64,000 nt of DNA from Doris montereyensis (lineage: Eukaryota > Mollusca > Gastropoda > Nudibranchia > Dorididae), in assembly GCA_037039925.1 (NCBI GenBank), contig JAXRKP010000101.1:91001-155000 (forward strand), written 5' to 3'. Below, one piece after another: positions 34,201 through 46,200 of this stretch (its first letter is position 1; every line of letters begins with the position of its first letter). The translations under genes and the position numbers were made by a program. The notes beneath the pieces were generated by a model, which was not told the DNA's origin, did not search any database, and saw only the letters and a program-made list of their open reading frames with translations.

Positions 34201-37200
34201 GCAGGCTCACCGATTGTACATCATTTATCCCCCAGCAGATTATTTCATTCGGTCATTTTCAACTCCCTGGGGGCACACAGTACAGCAGCCTGTTAGGCGT
34301 TTCGTACTAATACTCTGACAATCTCTTTCTCTACCTACAGCTGGGTACTCATTCATACCTGAGTCAAGTGAGGAAAGTAGAGTGAAGAACCTTTCCTATG
34401 GAACAGCGTTGTGAAGAGACACTGAACCAGCAATGGGTTTTGAACCAGTGGATGTGGGTAAAATTAAATGAAAAAGCTGCGGTCTTCTTATAGTTTGAAG
34501 TTAATTATAAAAAAAAAGGAGACTAAATTAAATATAACTTTTCTGCATTACAATACAAAATAGAATTTTTTAGACAGTTTCCATCCCCGCACTCACTTGC
34601 TCATACTCATGACCGCAAATGCGACTCGGCTCTTCTGCCCTCCTGACAAACTTGAGACAGGACGGATGGCCAGGTCTCCCGACACACCAAAACTTCCCAG
34701 CTGGTTGCGATACATCTCTTGGTTTTGGCCTGAAAAAGAACGTTTGGGTGAAAATTATTTTTTCCATTTGAAGACAAAACGTTTGGGTGAAAAATATTTC
34801 TTCCATTTGAAGACAAAACGTTTCGTGAAAATTATTTCTTCCATTTGAAGACAAAACGTTTGGTGAAAAGTATTTCTTCCATTTGAAGACAAAACGTTTG
34901 GGTGAAAACTTTTTCTTCCATTTGAAGACAGAACGTTTGGGTGAAAGTTTTTCTTCCATTTTAAGACAGTACATTTGGGTGAAAACTTTTTCTTCCATTT
35001 CATTTTTAGTTTTACAAGATTCAACAAAAGAAGACAACCCCAAAAGACAGCATTGTATAAAAGTCGTAAGACATCAGACAGAAGGCAGCTCTGTTATATC
35101 TCCATAGAGACATTACATTGCAGTGCTCATAAGACTGTGATAAAAGGACATTGAAAGTCTCCTACCCCTAGTTTGTGTCTACTCTAAAGCTTCCTTGTTG
35201 ATGTTTTAATAAATTGTATTGAAAGCAGATATGGCCATAAAAATAACACTGTGCATGATGACAAACTATAGCTCTGTCTATTTAGTTTCTCAAAGTAAGA
35301 AACTGAACTAATTTACAGTGGAGAACTGTGTTCATTATGCATCAAATCATATGTCTAATTGTAAATTTGAGTAGTCTTTAGTGCCTCTTTTGTATCTTCG
35401 ATCCACTTTCTCCGAGGTCTGCAAATTTGGTCTTTTACCTTGGTTTATAGCATTGTATACTGATTAAGCTATCATATTGTCATTCATTCTGTTTACATGC
35501 CCAAATTATCTCAATTGATTTATTTCTATCTTAGTTTTTATGCTGTTTGGTTTGGTTTGGTTTCTAAGTGTTGTGTTTCTGATTTTGTCTCTTATAGTTT
35601 TCCTTCTACTCTTCTTAGATATTTAATTTCAGCTGCTTCTACTTTACTGTATTCCTTACTGTCTAAGGTCCAGGTTTCACTGTCATAGAGGAGAGAAGGA
35701 CAATAAACTGTGTTGTATATCGCCATTTTGGTTTCTGTTAACAATTCTTGTTCACATATAAAATGCCTTAACTCACTGAGTACTGGGGTTTGGCCGACCT
35801 CACATGCGTTAAAGACTGTTTTTTTTTGGGGCATTTTCAAAAAATTGTATCTCGCTTCCTAATTGTTCAATTTATAATAAATTTGGACACATGAAACTTC
35901 CACTCATTTTCTTTAAGAAAATAATAACATGAATGGGGTTTTTTCTTTAAATTTTTTAGACATGATACCATTTTGAACTTTTTCGCAAATCTGTGGAACA
36001 TGACATGCCAATAATAAAATGCAAATAAAAATTAATAAATTAGATCTAGATCTAGCTTCAACTAAATCTTCAGAGTCGCTACTATCCTTTGAAGAACAGT
36101 CGACATTACTACCTTATGTTTGAAAGATACCATGGACATTTGGCCTACCAGTAGCACCTGTTCTACTTGATGAAGGAGTAGATGTAGTAGAAGTAGATGG
36201 CCTCTCACGAGCAAAACCCATCTCTATCATGCTCTGGCACAAAATCGGCATCATCTACATCAGGGATATCACTATCACTATCACTATCGAAATTATGGGC
36301 GGAATCATATTGTAGAGCTTCGAAGATATTCGTAGATATTCTGGGTGCAGCCCATTTTGCTCTAGTTTCGTTTCTTCACGTCACGTGCTAAAAATTCACC
36401 CCCAAAAAACTGTTGCTTCCACTTCCGGGAAATTCAGCATGAACCTAATATATGGTCCGACTACCGATAATGGTTGATTCCGATCTATTATCGTAATAGG
36501 ATCGCCTAGTAAAAATGACTAAAGTTCGTTCCGAGGTGTGTCGGTATCCGATCACGGGGACAAAGTGCGATTACGATTATGTATCGGAATCAGTACTCAG
36601 TCACTCAGTGAGTTCATATCAACCTACCAACTAAATTTTTTACAGGAAATACCCTCAACCACCATCCTCTCCCTCCTCTGCCCAACAACAACAACAAGAA
36701 CAAGCAATTCAAAGCAAAAGTCCACAACGGTGACCTGACCTGGAAACTTGTTGGCCAAAAGTTGCACCGAGTGGACACTCATCTCCAGCTGGTCCACGTG
36801 GTGCTGACTGAAGTAGCCGATGCGTAAATTGCGGTGGGCGTGTCGGAAGCTCCGGTGACCGGCTCAATTTCCCCCAGGAGAAGCTTCAACAGTGTGGTTT
36901 TACCCGCTCCATTGTCTCCAACCTAGGGAGGGGGAGGGGAGGCGGGGAAAAAAAAAGTCGGTACATTCATCTAATCTATGAAGTATCATCATTCATTATT
37001 ATATCATAAGAAATAAGTTTCAAGTTTGAATATGAGACACCAAAACTTTGAATTTAGGCCAATGAGTACTTTGTAAGTCCCTTGAAGGCCTTTATGGCCT
37101 AGAGATAGAGCCCCAGAGTTTTTCCTGTTTTTTTGTACAGTGAAGCGGAACAGGTGACAATAAGCACCTCCTGGACATGACGCTTGTCTGATGCAAGTTT

Positions 37201-40200
37201 GTTTTACCCCAGCTAGTGCTTGTACCCATTTTGCACCTGGGGCGAGTGGGGAAAATGCGTGTGAAATATCTTTCCCAAGAAACACAACGCTAGTCCGGCA
37301 GCCTAAACGCTCGGACCTAGCTTTTGCTAGGATTCTAATCCAGGACCTCATGATCCCCAGTCCGGCAGCCTAAACGCGGTCACCAATACCACAAGTTCTT
37401 TGTGCACCACATCAATTGTCAAAGACTTACAGGATAGAAAACTGATATTGGAGTTAGAGTTGAGAAAGTCCGACTCATTAGGCCAAAAACGGTTAGACGA
37501 TAGTTTTTAAATTTGATTTGATTTTACCCACATCCACAATGAAGGTGATCTGTAGGAGTTTTAAGAGGATTTTCAATTTTGCCTGGACTGCCTTGTAAAC
37601 AGCCAAGGGATCTTTAACATGCACAGAGTGTTGTGATCTGCACACAGGACCTCCTTTTTACCATCAGTCTCCGGTGGGACTAGGTGTTGATCCACCTGCC
37701 TGGACCAGGAGGGTCGATTTTACTTGAAAATGCTCAAGAAATTTTTCAACCGCTGCGGAGCTTGAACCCACGACCTCCTGATTGAGAGGCCGACACCTTG
37801 CCTCTAGACCACCGTGTCTCCCCTGCACGGCTTCCCATGGTTCAAGTTGGCTAAACCCGGCCGCGGGTAACAGTTTGTCTTTCAACAATCAGATTGGGTA
37901 GTCAAAGCTATTTTTGTTACTTATTTTAGGCACTATTATTTCTAGAAAGCTCACTGGTCAGTTTAAGCTATTTTTGGACACTTACGGTCATGATTCTAAT
38001 GTAATAACGCCACTTTCCGTGAAGCCTGTCATTGATCGTATTCTGCTTTTGCTTATATTTTCATCATCAATTTTGTCGCCATGGACAGCGTGAATAGTGA
38101 TACAAAGAGAGATATTGTAGAATCCTTTTCTTAATGCCACCCAACAGAAAATGTAAACACACCACAGCAACCTGGTTGCTGGGAAGTTGAATCTAGGTCA
38201 GAGTCTATAAGCCAGGGAATCTACACGGTAATGAGTTAAAGCTTTAACGTGATACATGTAACAAAGGAAAAAAAGCCTTTATGTTCATATAACTTCCATC
38301 GCTTACAAAACATTGTCTGAAAAGTTTTCTATGTCCTGGTGACTTCCATTGCTTACAAAACTTTGTCTGAAAAGTTTTCTATGTCCTGGTGATTTCCATT
38401 GCTAACAAAACATTGTCTGAAAAGTTTTCTATGTCCTGGTGACTTCCATTGCTTACAATACATTTTTTTTAATGTCTTCTATGTCCTAGTGATTTACATT
38501 GCTTACAATACATTTTTTAAATGTCTTCTATATCCTAGTGATTTCCATCGCTTACAATACATTGTCTGAAAAGTCTTCTATATCCTAGTGATTTACATTG
38601 CTTACAATACATTGTCTGAAAAGTCTTCTATGTCCTAGTGACTTCTATCGCTTACAATACAAATTCTGGACTCCATGTTAGCGTTAACACAGCATTTATT
38701 GAAGAGAATCTTTTCCTTCTTGTAGTAGAAAGTTACGTCGTCAATTGAAGAATGGGCGGTGACAAGAGATCGCACTCTGGAAACCTGAGATCAAAAGTCA
38801 ATGACAGGATATGTTAGGCGTGAACTATGTATACAAAACATTTCAACAATTTTATATATTATTTATACATTTTTTAAAATGACCCATTAACTGATTACAT
38901 TATGAAACATGTCCTCTTGACTACCTGAAAAAAGGCCAAATTTAAATATTGTAAGAACTTAAATTTTTTTTATCTTCACCAGTATATCTGTTCATATCTG
39001 TCCAGTACATATTATGCCCTCTATCTGTCTTCGTCTCTCTAGCTATATCTATATCTCTCTACGTCTTTATCTGTCTCTTCACTTAAATGGTATACATGAC
39101 ATTAATTGTTTACATCTTACATCCTGTAGCGATTAAGTCATTGCCGTGTATTGGTCTGGTGACCTCTCACATTAATTAACATTTACACATCTTCTAAACA
39201 GGATCACAGCAAAAAATCAAGCTTGCCGCGAAGGCGTGGTAAATTCAGAAATAAGCTGACAATGGAATTCCTGACCTTGAACAAATCTAAAAACAATTAA
39301 AATCTTGTCAGCTATACGAGTCTTTGAAAAGAATGTCCATGTTCTATATCAGTGATAGCTGCTTACAAGGTCATTGCTATAAAAGTATAAATGTGATTTT
39401 CAAACAAAGGAGAGTCACTCACTTTATAACCACGTCTGTCTCTTTTTCCACTGCCTTCAAAGGAGGCCTGATAAAATGAAGGAAGAAAGGAAGGCATGAT
39501 CTCATGAAATGAACATTGCTGGACTTTCACAAATGTAAAGACAGAGCATAACTAAATAATATCAAAATTCAAGTGTTTGGATGATTGAAATGTATCCCAT
39601 CCGCCATATGCAATGACCTCAACAGACCCCCCCCGGCCATAAAAAGAGAAAACACAAGAAAAAAATACCCCCCCCCCCCAAATTAAACATAAACTCAAAA
39701 AAATATCCAAACAACAACCCAAAAAACAACAAAAAGACATTTCATCTCCTTCCCTATAAATAACTCCAAAACAAAACAACCCCCTCCACCCCATCCCATC
39801 TAAGAAAACTTTGAACCCCCCCGCCTCCCACCCCCACACACACACAAATTGCCATTCCTTTAAGTCCGACAGAGAAACACAAAATAAAACCGACCACCTA
39901 AAGAACGCAGACTTACAATTTTTCCAGCAACTTGAGTTTGCTTTGTACTTGGGCTGCCCTGTTTGCATTGTAACGGAAACGGTTGATGAAAACCTGACAG
40001 ATAAAAACAATATTTTAAAATCATCTTTGACGCATGCATAGTGTAGAGACAATTATTTGATGCTAAATATACGTGAGGTGTGGTGTCAGTGGCCGAGCGG
40101 TTAGGCTGCTGGAATGGGGATCATGAGGTCCCGAGTTCAAATCCTAGCAAAGCCAGGTCCGACGTTGTGTTCCTTGGGAAAGACATGTAACACGCATTTT

Positions 40201-43200
40201 CCCCCACTCTACCCAGGTGTAAATGGGTATGAGCACGAGCTTGGGAGTAAAAACATGCGTCAGACTAGCATCCTGGCCAGGAGGTGCTTAAGGTCACCTG
40301 TTTCTCTTCACGCTATAGAAACCCGGATAAGCTCCGGCTCTATAGGCCTCAGAGGAACTTTTTTGAAGGAAATATACATGAGACTAGGAGAAAATAAATT
40401 TTAAGGGCATTTAAAAAAAAAATCAACCCAAACTGTTGTGCAAATATTACTTGGACGTTGAAACAATATTGCTGTGCTGTAAAACCTTTTTATGGTAGGG
40501 GATAGGGGGTGTGTGGGTATGTGTGGTGAATGTTGAGGTGCAGAAGCAAGAGAAGCAGTGTCTGTGCCCGAGTGGTTAGGCTGCCAGACTTGGGATCATT
40601 AGGTTCTGGGTTCGACATTCTAGCAAAGCTAAGAGTGTTTTCCCCACTTGACCGATGCACAAATGGACACAAGCACAAACATGGCAGTACCAGCCAGTAT
40701 CATAGCGGGGGGAGGGGGTGATTACCATCACATGTTCCGCCCGAGATACGCTCTGACTCTATCTGCCCGTGATGGCCACCAAGAAAGTTTTATTAGTTCA
40801 CACGACTAGAAGTCCAGGCCGAGTCACTGACGAGTTGAAATTCAGAAGTTTCTAGGATGAAAGTTTAAAGAAAGCGGAAGATTCTAAGATTTTAGGTGCC
40901 GGCAGCTAAGTTGGTAGAGTGCCTGACTACCATCCAGGAGGCCTGACATCCGATTCCCAGTCAGGGCAATTTTTTCTGGGCCTCCTGTCAGACCCACCAC
41001 TGAAAGGGGTAGCCAGGTCTGTTCAAACTCGGGAAAGTAAAGCAATGGCAAGCTATCACATTATGCCTAGAAAAAAAAATAATATATCAAGGATTCTATT
41101 CCTGATTACCCTTTTGCTCGACTAAGTATGGGTTTTATTTTACTTTTCTTTTTAGGAGATTCTGGGTATTTAAGGAGATAATTTTTGTGTTCAAGGAGAT
41201 TTTAGAAGTTTCTAGAGTTCTAAGAGCTCTGGTTCACCGACACACACTGGCTCCCCTCTCTTTCAAACTATGGAACCGGATCAGCCTACCTGTATATGTT
41301 CACGGTATTGCTTCTGAGCTTCGTACTCTTTCTGTTGGTTCTTCTGTCTTTCTTGTCGAGTTTTATTAAATATTTCATAATTGCCACGATAATTATCTAA
41401 TCTTTGCGAGTGTAGATGCATGATGTCTGTGGAAACAGCATTCAAAAAACTGACGGTCGTGAGAAACCACCAACATAGTTGAGGGCCAATTCTGAAAAGA
41501 AAGAGAACAAAATAATAATCACAAATGGAATTGTCATCGTAGTTTGAAATAATAGAACAACTAAATAAACGACGAAACAAAAACCCTGGACAAAAACAAT
41601 CCAACAAAAGACAAAAAACATTGTCTTCTGGAAACTTTTTAGGATCTTTTTACTTAAAAACCCCCCAACCAAAACAAAAAATAAAATAAAAATTCTTTAT
41701 CTTGTTTCTTTCATTTGAACTAACCCCCCCCCCCCAAATAAAATAAAATAATGCTTTATCTTGTTTCTTTCACTTGATCTAAAGAAGACAAAAACCCCAA
41801 AACATTCTTCACCTATCTCATGCTCACAATCATGAGTGGGGGACAAAAATTGTTTTTTGTTTTAAAAACAATTGCATCCCCCCCTCCCCCAAATTGAGAT
41901 CAATTAAATACAACTTTCAGCCATGCTCACAATTTAAATTGGACAACAAAAATCATCACCAGCTTTACTTGATCAATAAATATTTTCATGAAACTTTATT
42001 TTTTCTGAGACATGGAACATCCGTTTTACCTGTAAATAGTTTTCCAGCCAAATGATAGCCTTCATGTCCAACATGTTGGTAGGTTCTGGAAGACAAAGAC
42101 AAAGATAAAGGTGGTTTTATAGTCCAGGCTTACCGAGGAAAGAGGAAATGAATGCTCTTTTGGCATTCAAAATGAAAAATACCTAAGGGCTATCCGTGGT
42201 CTTACTAAGCACGATAGGCTTGAAACATGCACATACGTGACACACCAAGCATGAACGAAACAATGGAGGATGTGGTGGTGAAAAGGAGTATGAGACTTCG
42301 TTGGTTTGGTCACGTTGTCAGGGGTGTAAAGTGCAAACAAGGATCAATGCCAGCTACAAGTTGGATTTCACGAATCCAAGACCAAGAGGCTGCCCACCCC
42401 AAAGATGGTCCGACAACACCAGGGAGGAGCGCGGCATTTCGCTCCTCAACACCAGGGAGCAGTGCGGCATTTCGCTCCTCAACACCAGGGAGCAGTGCGG
42501 CATTCCGCTCCTCAACACCAGGGAGCAGTGCGGCATTTCGCTCCTCAACACCAGGGAGCAGTGCGGCATTCCGCTCCTCAACACCAGGGAGCAGTGGAGC
42601 ATTCCAATCCTCAACACCAGGGAGCAGTGCGGCATTTCGCTCCTCAACACCAGGGAGCAGTGGAGCATTCCAATCCTCAACACCAGGGAGCAGTGCGGCA
42701 TTCCGCTCCTCAACACCAGGGAGCAGTGCGGTGTTCCGCTCCTCGCTAACACCAGGGAGCAGTGCGGCATTCCGCTCCTAGTGGCGGAGAGTGGGGCACT
42801 GTCCAAAGAGCAAGGGAGAAAATCTGTGTGTAGGTGGGTCGCAAGGAGACGTCACGTCCCACGCAATTAAGTCAAGTACCAAGTCAAGTCAGGCTTACCG
42901 ACGGTACATCATTTAACCCCCATGGCAGGCCATTTCATAAGAGTGGTACAAGGGAAAAGACTTGCACAATCTTACTGTGCTAGGGTGAAAGTAAAAAGAG
43001 TACAGGTGACAATCAATGTTTGGGGATGGAACTCTGTTTGCTGGACAGCCAATCTAGCTGTTCCTGTCTTGTCCAGAGGCAAGGTGTCGGCCTCTCAACC
43101 AAAAGGTAGTGAGTTCGAGCCCTGCCAACGGTTGAAAAATTTTCTAGTTTTCCGAGCACAATCTGCCCTCCTCCCAGGTATGTGTGCTCGACACCTAGTC

Positions 43201-46200
43201 CCATTGGAGATGGACGATAAAATGGAGGTTCTGTGTGCACATCACAACACACTGTTGCTTGTTAAAGATCCCTTGGCTGTTTACAGGGCAGTCCGACAAA
43301 ATAAAAAATCCTACCCAAACCTCCCGAGATCACATTACTTGTGGACATAGGTAAATGAAATCAAATAAAGTTCCTGTCTTTCATGTTCTTACTATGAAAA
43401 ACTGCCTTTATGATTTATACCATTTTATTAAAAAAACCCAACAAAAAACATGATAAATATGGAATGTTAACAACAAATTGGTTTCTAAACAAAAACAAAC
43501 CAGTCCAAACAGCTTAAAAGATACAAAAGATGTAAACATTATAGTCTTATTCTAGCAACATACCGTCAAGTAACAGCAAATCGGGTCTGAGGAAGTTACA
43601 AATAACAATATGTCAACAAAACTCACATATGACTCACAGGGGTTTGTATCATACATATTATTTATATTACAACTTCAAATATCATATACTTATATACACA
43701 GAGATACGTATTATCTATATTACAACTTCAAATATCACACACACACATACGTATTATCTATATTACAACTTCAAATATCCTACACACATATACGTATTAT
43801 TTATATTACAACTTCAAATATCCTACACACATATATACACACATATACATATTATCTATATTACAACTTGAAATATCATAGACATATATACGTATTATCT
43901 ATATTACAACTTCAAATATCCTACACACATATATACACACATATACATATTATCTATATTACAACTTGAAATATCATACACATATATACACAGAGATAAA
44001 ATGATCTATATTACAACTTCAAATATTATACACACATATATACACAGATGTATGTATTATCTATATTACAACTTCAAATATCATATACATACATACACAG
44101 AGATACATATAAAAAAAACAAACCCTCAACAAACACAACTCACAAGCTTTATTCTTACCTGCTAAATAAACACAAACCAACGAACTTTCTTCTTTCTAAA
44201 TAAACACAACACACAAACTTTCTTCTTATCTGCTAAATAAACACAACACACAAACTTTCTTCTTATCTGCTAAATAAACACAACACACAAACTTTTTCTT
44301 CTTACCACACAAACTTTCTTCTTATCTAAACAAACACAACACACAAACTTTCTTCTTATCTGCTAAACAAACACAACACACAAACTTTCTTCTTAAACAA
44401 ACACAACACACAAACTTTCTTCTTATCTGCTAAACAAACACAACACACAAACTTTCTTCTTATCTGCTAAACAAACACAACACACAAACTTTCTTCTTAT
44501 CTGCTAAACAAACACAACACACAAACTTTCTTCTTATCTGCTAAACAAACACAACACACAAGCTTTCTTCTTTCTGCTAAATAAACACAACACACAAGCT
44601 TTCTTCTTATCTGCTAAAAATAAACACAACACACAAACTTTCTTCTTACCTGCTAAACAAACACAACACACAAACTTTCTTCTTACCTGCTAAACAAACA
44701 CAACACACAAGCTTTCTTCTTACCTGCTAAATAAACACAACACACAAGCTTTTCTTCTTACCTGCTAAACAAACACAACACACAAGCTTTCTTCTTACCT
44801 GCTAAACAAACACAACACACAAACTTTCTTCTTACCTGCTAAACAAACACAACACACAAGCTTTCTTCTTACCTGCTAAACAAACACAACACACAAACTT
44901 TCTTCTTACCTGCTAAACAAACACAACACACAAACTTTCTTCTTACCTGCTAAATAAACACAACACACAAACTTTCTTCTTACCTGCTAAACAAACACAA
45001 CACACAAGCTTTCTTCTTACCTGCTAAATAAACACAACACACAAACTTTCTTCTTACCTGCTAAACAAACACAACACACAAGCTTTCTTCTTACTTACCT
45101 GCTAAACAAACACAACACACAAAAACTAAACAAACACAACACACAAACTTTCTTCTTACCTGCTAAACAAACACAACACACAAACTTTCTTCTTACCTGC
45201 TAAACAAACACAACACACAAACTTTCTTCTTACCTACTAAACAAACACAACACACAAACTTTCTTCTTACCTGCTAAACAAACACAACACACAAGCTTTC
45301 TTCTTACCTGCTAAACAAACACAACACACAAACTGTCTTCTTACCTGCTAAACAAACACAAAATAAACAAACACAACACACAAACTTTCTTCTTACCTGC
45401 TAAACAAACTTTCTCTAGCTAAACAAACACAACACACAAACTTTCTTCTTAGCTAAACAAACACAACACACAAACTTTCTTCTTACCCATAAAAACAAAA
45501 CACAACACACAAACTTCTTACCTGCTAAACAAACACAACACAAAGAAAAAAACAAAATACAAAAACATTAAAAAATCACTGTCCGCCATCCACCAGAAAA
45601 GTAAAAGAGAAAAACAAAAACAAAAACATTAAAAATCACTGTTAAGTAGAAATAAAAGTAAAAGGCTAGAAGAAAAAAAATGAAAAGATAAAGATGGATT
45701 TATCGTCTGTACCCCTACACAAGTGCAGACTCATAGATTACGCATCATTTATCCCACGGCAGGTCATTTCCATTCAAAGTCCTTCTCAACTCCCTGGGGA
45801 GCATGCAGTACAGCAGCATGTTAGGCGCTTCGTAAAAACACTCAGACAAGTTCTTTCTCTACCTATGACTGGGCACTTAATTACACCCGAGTCAAGTGAG
45901 GAAAGAACCTTTTCTAAGAGTACAACGTGAAAAACCATCGGGGCCAGTCATGAGTCGGGATCGTGATACCGAAGGCTGATGATGCAAGGGCCAAGGTTGT
46001 GTCGCTGGGAAAAAAAAGACACTAAATGTCACATGCACACACTGCAAATGGGTACTAGCATAAACCATGAAGGATTTTTATGCGACAAACTAGCGTCATG
46101 TCCACGAAATGAGGTGAAATCCCCAGCTTCGCTTCATGCCACAAAAATCTGGATGAACTGTGGCTCTATATGCTGGAAGGGACAGGCCCCTACTATACAA

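Noticed and set aside
42227..42870. STPGSSAAFRS-type repeat protein
   Set aside because: It is the 33-bp array derived from a LINE tail; open in several frames and lacking a gene context.
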